Source: Jacaranda mimosifolia (taxonomy: Eukaryota > Streptophyta > Magnoliopsida > Lamiales > Bignoniaceae). From it: a DNA stretch of 64,000 bases. The stretch is from assembly GCA_018894105.1 (NCBI GenBank), contig CM032127.1:1955001-2019000 (forward strand), read 5' to 3'. The stretch's first letter is position 1, and every line of letters starts with the position of its first letter. The notes below the pieces were generated by a model that was not told where the DNA came from, made no database searches, and saw only the letters and a program-made list of their open reading frames with translations. A program made the position numbers and the translations under genes. Positions 12,312 to 23,236 of this stretch are shown here, piece after piece.

Positions 12312-12936
12312 CTAGGGGTGGGTGTTCGAATTGAGTAATTTGGGTACCGATCGGATCGGGTCGGGTCTGGTTTTTTTATTTAAAAAAATACGAATCAAGT
12401 ACCCGATACTCAAATGAAATTTTGGGTCGAATATCGGGTAGGAAGTCCTACCCGATCGAGTAGTTCGGGTACCCAATTTTAATTTATATATAAATAAATA
12501 AATATTATATATAATATATAATAAGTATATTTATATGTATTGTATATAAAATACATATATATCTATATATATCCAATATATAATATATGTAAAGATTACT
12601 TATTATACATAAATATATAATTTAAATGCTTATTATATCCAATATTTATATATGGTGTGTGTGTGTGTGTGTGTATATATATTTTAAAAGGCCAAAGTTT
12701 GGCCACTGTTAAGTTAACAGTGGCCAAACTTTGGCCTTTTGCCTCTGTTAGTCTAACGAGGCCAAAGTTTATTTTCCTTTTTTTTTCTTCTTTTTAGATA
12801 ATATTTATATTAATTTTTTAAATAAAAAAATCATATCGGGTACCCGACAATTTCGGGTCTGTGTCGGGTAGCTAAAATTGCTACTTGAAAAATTGGGTAC
12901 CCAAACCCGACCTACTCGATCCGAACGCCCACCCCT
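12312..12936. mobile_element. hAT-like non-autonomous element nested in the MULE
   Basis: Terminal inverted repeats ctaggggtgggtgttcga (left) and the complement aggggtgggcgttcgg (right) enclose 625 bp. The flanks AGTAACAC (12304-12311) and AGTAATAT (12937-12944) match at six of eight positions, in line with a decayed 8-bp TSD in a repeat. Subterminal regions repeat gggtacc/cgggt words in inverted order, and the centre holds an AT-rich stretch, a GT/AT microsatellite (about 12655-12680) and a perfect 55-bp palindrome. Confidence 0.7.
12686..12740. repeat. Perfect 55-bp palindrome
   Basis: Two 27-base arms flank a single central G at 12713; the left arm begins aaaaggccaaagtttggcc and the right arm is its exact complement. 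A weaker second palindrome (gcctctgttag / ctaacgaggc) follows at 12741-12762, then another ggccaaagttt. Transcribed, it would form a very stable hairpin. Confidence 0.93.
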
Positions 12937-12944
12937 AGTAATAT

Positions 12945-14200
12945 ATTACACATTTGTTCATGCTCTCGGACAACATGCACATGCTATATTTTCATGTTAA
13001 ATCAACAAATAAAACACTTGAAGTATAAAACTTCAATAATATAGTACAATTTTATGTAAAATGAAGTGCAATTTCAGATAAACGAAGTACAATTTTATAA
13101 AAAATGAAGTACAATTCCAAAACACTTCAAGTATAAGACGCCATCAATTGCAGTATAATTTTGGATAATCAATTAGTAGAACCCTTGAAGTATAAAACTT
13201 AAATAATAGAGTACAGTTTTGTGTAAAATAAAGTATAATTTTAGGTAATGAAGTACATTTTTATATAAAAAGAAGTACAATTTTAGAACACTTGAAGAAT
13301 AAAATTCTAGTAATTGCAGTACAATTTTGGATAATTAATAAATAAAACCCTTGAAGTATAGAAATTCAATAATATAGTACAATTTTATGTAAAATGAAGT
13401 ATAAAATAAAGTACAATTTCAAATAAATGAAGTACAATTTTATATAAAAAGAAGTACAATTTCAGAACATGTGAAGTATAATACGCTAGCAATTATAGTA
13501 CAATTTTAGATAATCAATTAGTGGAACACTTGAAGTATAAAACTTAAATAATAAAGTATAATTTTAGGTAAAATGAAGTACAATTTTAGGTTGAAGTATA
13601 AAACTTGAATGTTTTGTGCTACAATTCCTTGCAAAATGTACTTTACATAAATAGATTATATACTCCTACTTTTAGATAATGTGTATTGAAATGTTGAATA
13701 TTTTGTACTACAATTGCTTGTAAAATGTACTTTTCATATATACTACCACTTATACGAATGTATTCTAAAAGGTTGAATATTTTGTACTAGAATTGCTTGT
13801 AAAATATGCTTTATATAAACAGATTATATACTACTACTTCTAGTAATGTGTACTGAAATGTTGAATGTTTTGTACTGCAATTGCTTGAAAAATGTACTTT
13901 ACATAAATAGATTATATACTATTACTTTTAGATAATGTGTACTAAAATGTTGAATATTTTGTATTGCAATTGCTTGTAAAATGTACTTTAGATAAACAAA
14001 TTATATACTACCACTTTCAGATAATGTTTATTGAAAGGTTGAACATTTTGTACTACAATCACTTGTAAAATGTACTTTAGATAAACAAATTATATACTAC
14101 AATTTCTTTTAAAATGTACTGAAAAGTTGAATATTTTATACTATAATTTATTGTAAAATGTACTTTACATAAACAGATTATATACTACTACAATTCCAAT
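12945..14200. repeat. 22-bp phased AGTA/TACT repeat array (right block, element 2)
   Basis: The first part uses gaagtacaattttat words, with AGTA at 13022, 13043, 13065 (AGTG), 13086, 13108, 13130 and 13152, a 21-22-bp step. From about 13600 the orientation switches to TACT words (gtaaaatgtactttaca, agattatactactac, ttgtactacaattgc), the complement of the left block. The element is therefore roughly mirror-symmetrical around its centre. Confidence 0.88.
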
Positions 14201-14861
14201 ATAAATGATACAGTGCGAAATTTTTCAAAATTCATCTCCTTCTTCATACCCACATCTTCGGCAAACACTCTTTTTGCTGATTAAGAAAAAAAATACAAGA
14301 TGAAGAGAATGACCTGGTAATAACTGAGAAAATAAACTGGGAAGAATGAAAATAAACTGAGAAAATAACCTGAAAATGATGAAAATAAACTGAGAAGGTG
14401 GAAATGTGGTGGTTGCACTAGTGGTGGTGGTGCTGTCAGGCTCCTCATTCGCACCGTCAAGCTCAATTTGCTTCTTCGACTTTTTTTTTTCTTTCTTATG
14501 ATGATGAAAGATGAAGGTGGGGTTTAGTGTTTGGGAATGGAGATAAAGGGTGTTTGGTTGTGTGGATAGAAAAGAAGTGAAGAAAATGAGTGAAAAATAT
14601 TGTACTTAAGGGTATTTTTGCCAAATCAAGTGGGGAGGGAGTGATTTCTAAAATTTTAACAAAACTAGAGAGCTCATTCTATAAAAATTCAAGTGGGGAC
14701 TGAACATGAATTTGAAAAGTGGTTTTGGTACTTTTTAATAAGCGTCCCTTAAAAATATTCTAAAAATACATGAATTTTTTTTTTTTTGAGAAAAAAATAT
14801 TTTAACAAACTAATCCAAAAATGGTGATAACTTCTAATACAATATTCGGTTCTATTTTATT
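14201..14861. other. Right subterminal region of element 2 and flank
   Basis: 14201-14590 has no tandem structure: gaaaataaactgagaa words, then a short GC-richer stretch. 14600-14748 is the right TIR. 14749-14757 is the second TSD, and 14853-14861 (TATTTTATT) is the left TSD of the next element. No supportable gene is seen. Confidence 0.6.
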
Positions 14862-16098
14862 GGGCTTAAACTATTGTGCTAGTTGCATTTACCCTCCTAA
14901 ACTATCAAATGTAATAAAAAAAAACCTCCACTTAATGGAAGTCATGTTCTTTTGTTAGTAAATATATTATTAATTAAAGGGTTAATTTTTATTCATTTCA
15001 TCAAAATATTATGTCATAATAATTTTCTTAATTATATTTTTTAAAATAAATTTAAAATTAAATTAATTACACACCACTTCACCACAATCATAATCAATCC
15101 TTACAAATATATACATATATATACGTCAATTATTCATATATATATCCACATATATTTATTAAATTTTAAAATATAATTTTACCCTACAAATCCAACAAAA
15201 AAGTTACTGATTTGACATTTACAATAAAAATTGCCTCCTGCAAGACAATTACAAACAAACAATTCCATTTTTCATGTTGTTCCAGACCAAAACCAAACAG
15301 TGGGATCATTCTCCAATTTTAACTCCCTAAACATCTTTATCTAGAATATTTTCCAGAATTCACCCAAAATACAACCAAACAGAGCCCAATAGTTTGCATC
15401 TTACAATTTCAAAATTTTGCTCACAAAATTCAACATTTTTGCATTCAAAGCTAGTAGTTTGCATATTTAATTTTTAACATTTTCTCTTTATCTATATATT
15501 ATTTTTAATATAATCTTAGTTTAAGTCTTAAGATGTCTAGTAGGTCTTTTTCAAATTCACAAAAATCTAATTTTTTTATGTCTTTGATTAACCTATTATG
15601 TGATTAATTTTTCAACCATCAATTGTGCGTGTATAAACAACTCAGGCCTGTACGAACATCTTGGACTCCAAGCAACCCTAGATGAAAATTTACATGTTGC
15701 CAAAATTGGGATGTAAGTAAAGTATTTTTTAATTTAAAATTTACACCTTTGTTAATATCTTTTATGTATTTAATTTTGTAAATTTTATTACAGAAAGAAT
15801 ATAAATAATGAGTATATTTAGAATATCAAATAAAATACATACATAAATTTTTCTCATATCTTCCATCAATTGTTAAGTGGATGGAGGTTTTTGTTACATC
15901 TAATAGTTTAGGGAATAAATGTGACTAGCATAATAATTTAAGCGGGTTAACTATATATATCTCTTTAATTAATAATATATTTACTAACAGAAGAACATGA
16001 CTTTCGTTAAGTGGATGGAGGTTTTTGTTAAATTTGGTTATTTAGGAGAGTAAATGTGACTTGCAAAATAGTATAAGAAGGTAAATTGTATGTAATCC
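14862..16098. mobile_element. Long-TIR element with 9-bp TSD (copy A)
   Basis: The 1,237-bp element is flanked by TATTTTATT at 14853-14861 and 16099-16107. Long inverted ends share the words cctccacttaa, gtcatgttctt, gttagtaaatatattatt and aattaaag. The right end appears twice in tandem (about 15865-15985 and 15985-16098), so the terminus itself was duplicated. TSD length and long TIRs suggest a MULE-type MITE. There is no coding sequence. An orthologous copy sits at 21864-23094, so it predates the duplication. Its right edge is only about 135 bp upstream of the profilin TATA box. Confidence 0.8.
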
Positions 16099-16232
16099 TA
16101 TTTTATTTTATATTTTTTCAAAAGTAGAGAGAATATTATTACATAATGTGGTCACATGGGATTGTCAACCACCGTCAATGCAGCCAACGGCATCACGCAT
16201 CAATCACTCTGGCGCCACTATATATGTTTACG

Positions 16233-16240
16233 TATAAATA
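16233..16240 (+). promoter_or_regulatory. TATA box, profilin copy A
   Basis: TATAAATA within acgtataaatacg, about 155 bp before the ATG. It is identical in copy B, and the region between the TIR element and the ATG is strongly conserved between copies. Confidence 0.7.
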
Positions 16241-16394
16241 CGAACTCAGCTTAAATTCCACGCAACTTTCCTCAATTCCATATATACATAAACTCAGAGG
16301 AAATCGGAAGATCACAGTGCGAAGACGAAGAAGCAGAATTTTTCGTTTTCTTCTATTATTCTTTTTGGTTTTTTGAGAGAAAAGGGGGCAGAAA

Positions 16395-18702
16395 ATGTCG
16401 TGGCAACACTTGATGCGTGAGATCGATGGCTATGGTCTCACTTCTGCTGCTATAATCGGACACGACGGTGTGGTTTGGGCTCAAAGTGAAAATTTCCCTC
16501 AGGTTTTTCATTTTTTCTGAAGTTTTCTCCTTTTGTTGGATGGTATTTTGATTTTGGTTTGTTTGCTGGTGGGAGAAAGAATTGAAGTCTTGAATTTATT
16601 TTTTAAAAAAAAATGGATGTTCTGTAATTAATCAAAACTTGTTTGCTGAAATAATTGCAGTGCATTTTTATTTAATTTTAGTTAACATTCATGTCTAGAG
16701 TTGCCAATGCCTTTTGGGGAAATTTTGGCCTGATTAGCCGAATCAAAGCAAGCACCTGGAGAGTGAAATATCTCTCCAGTCATTATGGATGATTTTGATG
16801 AATCAAGCAAACTTGTTTGATGGAATTGCAGTTTAAACCAGAAGAAATAGCAGCCATTATGGATGATTTTGTTGAGCCAGGAAAACTTGCTCCCACAGGC
16901 CTATACCTTGGTGGCACTAAGTATATGGTAATCCAGGGTGAACCAGGAGCTGTTATAAGAGGAAAGAAGGTAATATTTTGGTCTCATTGCGTATTTCTGA
17001 ACTGTTGGTTATAATCGCTAAATATCACTACTATTTTCTTGTTCATACATTCATACTTGTGATACGCATTAGAATTCATTAGCCAGAGTGGCTTGGAGAT
17101 CTAATAGTAACAGTAACAAACAACATACTATTGGAGAGAAGCCTTTGTTACTTAGCAGCTGTAACTCTTTGTGATATTGTTGTTGAATCCTTAAACTTAT
17201 TTCTTGTTATTTATGTGTCGATTTTTTTTTTTTTAAATACATTTTGAATCCTTCATTGTAACTGGTGTTTCATCTTCTATCACACTTCATGGGCCCAATC
17301 TGCAACCGAGTGATTTTTAAGGAAAATATTTAATACACGCTGACATGTATCCATGAATTGTATTTTTGTGTATAACAGAGAAGCACTGCCTCTGTCATTT
17401 GCCTCGTTTCTTCGAACCTTGTTGTTCATGACCTCCTTTCCCCCTAATTTGTTAATTTTAATTCTCTGAGGTCGAATAGAAGATGAAAACTAATTGAAAC
17501 CGAGGATTTGAACTGGTTTTCTGTGTACCCAAGAGAAGCACTGCTTTTGTCATTTACCTTGTTCATGATCTCGTTTCTCCCTAATTCACTAATTCTAATT
17601 CTTTGAGGTGGAACAAAAGATGAAACACTAATAGGCCGTTTGGATTTGTTTTCTGGAGGCATTTTCATTTTCTGGTGGAAAGGAACAGTGAAAAGTTAGT
17701 TATAAATGTGTTTTTGAAAATGAAATGTTATTTGGATGTTTTATTTAAAATGTAATGATTATGTAGGATTGAAAATGAGTTGTATTTGGAAAATGTAGTA
17801 TTTTTGTATTAAAAGTCATGCAAATGTGAATAGTAAAAAATAAAAAATAATGAAAAGTGAAAATAGAAAGAGAGTCTAACGGGGTGTTTGGTTTTATTTC
17901 CAGGACTCCTTTTCATTTTTATCTGAAAATAAAAATTAAAAATTATCACTTTCTTCCTTTTTTCACTCAAACTATTTTTATTTTCAATTTCAAACTTTTT
18001 CTAAACCTACCATATCATCCTATTATCACATCAATCAAATTCGAATTTGATTTAACATAAAGTATCAACTATTATTTTAAAATTAATAAAATATCTATAT
18101 TAGATATTTTTAAAATATATATTCTTAAACATAAAAAAATATAAATCAATCATCTTTTCAATTCTATACATATTTTAATCATTACTTTCCAACAAATCAT
18201 CCAAACACATTTTTATTTTCATTTCAAATCTATAACTAACTTTTCAAATTTTAGAAATGGCTAGAAATTGAAAAGGGCTCCATAAATAAAACCAAACGGG
18301 CCCTAAGAGTTTGTTTGGAAGAATATTTTGAAAATGAAAATGTATGTGAAAATGAAGGAGAAGTTGATGGCTCTCTGTTTTCATTTTCAGCAGAAAATGA
18401 AAATTGGTCTAGAAAATAAAGACAAACGGGCCCTAATTGAAATAGAGGATTTGAACAGGTTCTCTGTGTATAAGAGAGAAGCATTGCCTTTGTCATTTAC
18501 ATATTGTCTCCTCGACTCTTATGGTTCATGATTTCTCCCTAATTCATTAATTCTAATTCTTTCTTAGGGCCCTGGTGGTATTACCATTAAGAAGACCAAC
18601 CTGGCATTGCTCATTGGGATATATGACGAGCCCATGAGCGCTGGCCAATGCAATATGGTTGTTGAGAGGATCGGCGATTATCTGGTCGAGCAGGGCATGT
18701 AG
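16395..18702 (+). CDS. PRF: Profilin, copy A, lacking five N-terminal residues
   Basis: Profilin binds G-actin, poly-proline proteins such as formins, and phosphoinositides in the cytosol. Exons 16395-16502, 16832-16969 and 18568-18702 have GT-AG borders and phase-0 junctions and encode 126 residues. Recognisable features are MSWQ at the start, [32 protein letters not shown] and the C-terminal helix [13 protein letters not shown] 15-bp in-frame deletion relative to copy B removes SYVDD right after MSWQ. That is part of the N-terminal helix and includes the Tyr at position 6 that works with Trp3 in the poly-proline site of plant profilins. Cys13 of the normal protein is Arg here. Intron 2 is 1,598 nt because two nested MITEs inserted. 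The frame is otherwise open; whether the protein folds or binds normally is not known. Confidence 0.88.
17632..18433. mobile_element. Tourist-like MITE in profilin A intron 2 (outer)
   Basis: Flanked by TAA at 17629-17631 and 18434-18436; copy B has the single empty TAA at 24695-24697. The ends taggccgtttggattt and the complement gggcccgtttgtcttt form the TIR. About 375 bp of its own sequence is split by an inner MITE. It is intronic and does not alter the coding sequence. Confidence 0.88.
17880..18303. mobile_element. Tourist-like MITE nested in the outer MITE
   Basis: 424 bp flanked by TAA (17877-17879, 18304-18306). The termini cggggtgtttggttttattt and the complement gggcccgtttggttttattt are near-perfect inverted repeats. 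It inserted into an existing member of the same broad family. Confidence 0.87.
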
Positions 18703-19430
18703 ACATGACCGGTGTTTGATTCAATATCCTACAATCTTTTTCTTCTCATCTGTTCTATATTTTTGCTATTTCAACCCTCCCCTCTCTGTTGAAGTCTGCT
18801 GCTGTTTCCAAGTGCTAATGTAAAGTGAAAGATGTGTGGCTGCATCTTATCAAAATACCTGCTGTTTTACCATTTTGAACTCTTTGAATTCTATCATTTT
18901 GCCTTGGAGTGGAGTCGCTCGACTTAAATTAAAAGGGACATTTTTTTTCTTTTTTATATGCATATATGCAAGAAATCTGATAGATTTGAACCCTGAATTC
19001 ACATTATATGTATGAGATTTATGTTAGTGGACCATTTTACACTAGCAAAAGGAAAGTCTCGTTTGCGAAATACTTCTTTCTGTTATCCCTTTTCCCTCCT
19101 CTTGTTGATTTTTCCAGGAGTTTCAACTTGTGTAGGATTTGTTCCATAGAATTTTTAGTTTGACTAGATTAGTTTTTAATATTAGTTGTGTGTGTGTGTG
19201 TGTGTGTGATTTCAAACAAACTCTGTATAAATAAAAATAATAATAATTAAAGAAAAGTTAGAAAAGAAAGATCACCAAATTCAATTTTAATTGTTCCAGC
19301 TTTTACTTGGACAACACTCGATTGAAAAAAACCAAAAAGAGATGATTAAGATAAGCTGGCAAGAAGTCTTTTAACAAACCAAGAACAACATAATGAGCTG
19401 AACCTTTGTCTTAAGCAGCTTAAGGAGGCT
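18703..19430. other. Profilin A 3' flank and duplication junction with 17-bp filler
   Basis: 3' UTR and flank, collinear with 24965-25673, including a TG microsatellite (about 19187-19208). Copy A homology ends at 19413. The 17 bases agcagcttaaggaggct (19414-19430) belong to neither side, and copy B starts at 19431. The filler contains agcttaag-type words found in the adjacent copy B start (ataagcttaagcag), which suggests templated repair. Confidence 0.8.
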
Positions 19431-21256
19431 GTTATAAGCTTAAGCAGTTCCTTGATGCTAAACTGGAAAATAGTAGCCAAAGTTCAAAAGGTACGCAATC
19501 CAAATTAATGTGACTTATTCTGTGAAGTTATTTTATGCTACTTGCCTGTTGATTCTATTGCAGATGGAAAATCTAATAATTGGAAGAAGTCAAGGAGCTT
19601 TCATTTGCATTCAAATGGGTTTTGTTTTACCCAAGAAGATGGTTGTTACAATTGTTATAATGGTATGCATCTTGGTCCCAATTGCATACCTTTTCTCATA
19701 GTTTTTCGGTTGTAAAATCTCCTTTCTTTGGTCACTCATGTTGTATCTACTTAGTGACTTATTTGTAGGAAATATAAAGATACTTAATGATTATTTGAAG
19801 ATATACTTGGAAGAGGGGGGCAGCATATGCACCGTGATGTAGTTGAATTTCCAATTCGTATCTCCAAACCTTTGTGGCTGTTGAATATCTGTCTTTCTCC
19901 TTGCTCTTTGATGTCTTTGACAAGGACTGTTCTGTATTACTATGTTGGGATTATTTCCCCGGTTGAGTTTTCATCAAGCAAATTACAAGAAAAAATACTC
20001 TATTTTTCATTGTTCTCTTCACTTTGTTTCCCTCCCCAATTTCAAAGAAATTGTCAGATGTGTGTGCAACTGAGCTCTGCCAGAACAAAATCCTCAACCA
20101 GTCTCTGATGTGAAAGTAGACATTTAGTCATTAGTAAAATGCAAATAATGCAGTTTCATCTATGAGGAATCTTTTATTTATACTTCCTAGACTGCATACT
20201 TAGGTAGAGTTCTATTGCTTCCTTCCTCTGTCTGCCTGTGGCTGAAGAAAACTTATCATTCAAGGTTCACTTTCAGTTTTTTAAGTTAACAATCATATAT
20301 TGAAAGCATTAATCTGCTACTCTGCTTGCATGATCCTGCGGTCCCAATGCATGAGAAGTGCTTCAGTGAACCTCATTGTGAATGTAGCAAAGTCAATATT
20401 CATGCTTGTATCAATGAATATAAGTTGATTTTTGCCTGTTTCAAGCGTGCATACAATAATCAAGTTTTATTCTTTTCTATGTTATGTTTATTTTTCTGAC
20501 TTTTGCGCTCATCAAATAGGATCCACGAGTGGTGCAGAAATCAAACAACAATGCAATGGCCAAATGATGACAGAGCCTGAAATGGCTCTTCCTCTTGTGA
20601 CTGTCTGCCCTCCCGAGTTCAACAAAGAGAATGGCGTGATGTGGTCATCTTATCCTGACCGCCTTGAGCTGCCCCATAAGCCCTTCCATTCAAACAGCTC
20701 TGAATCCCCATGCGTCTCAGAATCTGGCTCCGACATTTTTAGCAAGCGGGAGGTCATACAAAAGTTGAGACAACAGTTGAAGAGAAGAGATGATATGATA
20801 CTGGAAATGCAGGATCAAATTGCTGAGCTTCAGAATTCTCTTAACAGTCAGCTTTCACATTCTTCCCATCTCCAATCTCTGCTGGATGCTGCGCATAAAG
20901 ATTTGTTTGATTCAGAAAGGGAAATTCAGAGGTTAAGAAAGGCAATTGCAGATCATTGCGTTGGACATATTAACTCTGGTGAGAAGCCCACTACAGTTCC
21001 CATCTGGCCAGCCGACGGTAGGAATGGTCATACAAATGGATATCTTGAAGTCGAAAGCAATTTGGAGACTTCGGAGAAAGGAAGAGGAGATGGGGAAAAG
21101 ATTGAACTGTTGAAGAGGGAAGTTAATGAACTAAAGGAATTGATTCAAGGAAAAGATTACTTGTTGCAAAGCTACAAAGAACAGAAGTTGGAACTCTCAA
21201 TGAAAATCAAAGAGTTGCAGCAGAGATTGGATTCTCAACTTCCGAATATTTTGTAG
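19431..21256 (+). pseudogene. 5'-truncated copy of the coiled-coil protein gene
   Basis: The remaining exons are 19431-19490 (end of exon 1, donor kept), 19564-19662 and 20520-21256, all in the original frame and without stops. The promoter, start codon and residues up to about 38, including the membrane segment, are missing because the duplication breakpoint lies inside exon 1. Upstream in frame there is a stop (taa at about 19420) before any ATG. Relative to copy A it lacks one codon in exon 1 and four codons in exon 3. A transcript would need read-through from profilin A just upstream; translation could then start only at an internal Met such as MMTEPEM. The lack of stops reflects recent origin more than proven function. 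Confidence 0.87.
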
Positions 21257-21863
21257 GCAGATTCAAACTTATTGTGCATTCCGTGTTTTGTTTCTCTGTT
21301 TTCTCATCTGAGTTTAAGTTCTGGGCTTATTAAGTGGTATTTGACTAAAGAAGTCAGTTTAATTGAGAATCAACAATTTCCCTAAAAAAAAATTATTATG
21401 TTGATTCTAAATAGATATATATGGAATTAATATATGGACACTTGTCTAAGATTAGTTCAAATGGTTGAGTTTACGTTATAATTTGTGATAGCGAAAGTGA
21501 AAATGATGTGAAAATAATATAGAAATAAAAAAAAAAAATGTTTGATTAATGAGTTGTCAAATTCGGTCAATTAAGTAGATAGGCCGATTTAATATTTCAA
21601 TTTGAGAAAATATATTTGATTATCGTGTTTCTAAATATAACATACAAAGTGTTTTTTAAAATGCAATGCAGTTTTTTTTTCTTATAAATAGAGTGTAAGT
21701 TTAAAGATATAATTAAAAGTTGGTGAATACTCATTTGGAAATAGAGCTCTTGTTAAAAATATTCTAAAAATACATGATTTTTTTTTTTTGAGAAAAAAAT
21801 ATTTTAACAAACTAATCCAAAAATGGTGATAACTTCTAATACAATATTCGGTTTTATTTTATT
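21257..21863. other. Flank with MULE empty site
   Basis: AT-rich 3' flank of the truncated gene. The single TTAAAAATA at 21753-21761 is the pre-insertion target of element 2. TATTTTATT at 21855-21863 is the left TSD of the next element. Confidence 0.8.
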
Positions 21864-23094
21864 GGGTTAAATACAGTTTATACGCGTAAATTATTGTGAT
21901 AGTCGCATTTAGCTCATAAGCTACCAAATGTAATAAAAACCCCCTCCACTTAATGGAAGTAGTAAATATATTATTAATTAAAGGGTTGATTTTTATTCAT
22001 TTCATCAAATTATTATGTCACAATAATTTCCTTAATTATAATTTTTTAAAAATAAATTTAAAATTAAATTAATTACACACTGCTTCACCACAATCATATA
22101 TCAATCCTTACAAATATATACATATATATACATCAATTATCCATATATATCCACATATATTTATTAAATTTAAAAATACAATTCACTCTACAAACCCAAT
22201 AAAAAATTACTGATTTGACATTTACAATAAAAATTACCTCATACGGAACAATTACAAACAAACAATTCCATTTTTCATGTTTTTCTAGACCAAAACCAAA
22301 AGTGGGATCATTTCCTAATTTTAACTCCCAAAATACCTTTATCCAAAATATTTTCCAGAATTTACCCAAAATACAACCAAACAGAGCCCAGTAATTTGCA
22401 TCTTACAATTTCAAAATTTTGCTCACAAAATTCAACATTTTTGCATTCAAAGCTAGTAGTTTGCATATTTAATTTTTAACATTTTCTCTTTATCTATATA
22501 TTATCTTTTGCATAATCTTAGTTCAAGTCTTAAGATGTTTAGTAGCTCTTTTTTAAATTCGCAAAAGTCTAATTTTTCATGTTGTTGATTAACATATTAT
22601 GTGAGTAATTTTTTAACCATCAGTTTTGTGTGTGTATAAACAACCCATGCCTATACGAACATCTTTAACTCCAAGCAACCCTAGATGAAAATTTACATGT
22701 TGCCAAAATTGGGATGTAAGTAAATTATTTAAAATTTACACTTTTGTTAATACCTTTTATGTATTTAATTTTGTAAATTTTATTACAAAAAATTATGAAT
22801 AACGGGTATATTTAGAATATAAAATAAAATACATACATAAATTTCTCTTTCATATTTTTCATCAGTTGTTAAGTGGATGAAGGTTTTTGTTATATTAGAT
22901 AGTTTGGGGGGTAAATGCGACTAACACACTAGTTTAAGTGGATAGATTGTATTTATCCCTTTAAATAATAATATATTTACTAACGGAAAAACATGACTTC
23001 CGTTAAGTGGAGGGAGGTTTTTGTTTTATTTGATAATTTATAAGGGTAAATGCGACTAGTACAATAGTTTAATGAGATAAATTGTATTTAATTC
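21864..23094. mobile_element. Long-TIR element with 9-bp TSD (copy B)
   Basis: 1,231 bp between TATTTTATT copies at 21855-21863 and 23095-23103. It begins gggttaaatacagttta, and its right end inverted begins gaattaaatacaattta, so the TIR is better preserved here than in copy A. The words cctccacttaatggaag and gttagtaaatatattatt recur inverted near the right end. Confidence 0.82.
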
Positions 23095-23228
23095 TATTTT
23101 ATTTTATATTTTTTCAAAAGTAGAGAGAATATTATTACATAATGCGGCCACATGGGATTGTCAACCACCGTCAATGCAGCCAACGGCATCACGCATCAAT
23201 CACTCTGGCGCCACTATATATGTTTACG

Positions 23229-23236
23229 TATAAATA
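23229..23236 (+). promoter_or_regulatory. TATA box, profilin copy B
   Basis: TATAAATA about 154 bp upstream of the ATG, in the same context as copy A. Confidence 0.7.

Larger units (their letters stand above)
8758..14748 (+). mobile_element. MULE-like element 2, complete, with 9-bp TSD
   Basis: The 5,991-bp insert is bounded by TTAAAAATA at 8749-8757 and 14749-14757. Copy B of the host duplication has a single TTAAAAATA at 21753-21761, so borders and TSD are defined by a natural empty site. The ends are diverged long terminal inverted repeats: the left has actccccacttgattttct and agaaatcactctct, and the inverted right end has agtccccacttgaattttta and agaaatcactccct. A 9-bp TSD with long TIRs fits Mutator-like elements. 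Inside are a decayed cargo gene, four blocks of 22-bp AGTA repeats and a nested hAT-like element. No transposase ORF is seen, so it is non-autonomous. Confidence 0.92.
6412..19413. repeat. Tandem duplication, copy A
   Basis: Homology to copy B starts at gttataagcttaagcag (6412 = 19431) and stops after aacctttgtctta (19413 = 25673). Removing the 6.0-kb MULE with one TSD copy and the 0.8-kb MITE pair leaves about 6.2 kb, equal to copy B. It contains all but the first 115 bases of the coiled-coil coding sequence and the whole first profilin gene. Exons are nearly identical between copies and introns differ by scattered substitutions and indels, so the event is fairly recent. Confidence 0.92.

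Noticed and set aside
14281..14466. 61-codon minus-strand ORF near the right end of element 2
   Set aside because: Hydrophobic low-complexity translation of subterminal repeats, with no counterpart in element 1 within the window.
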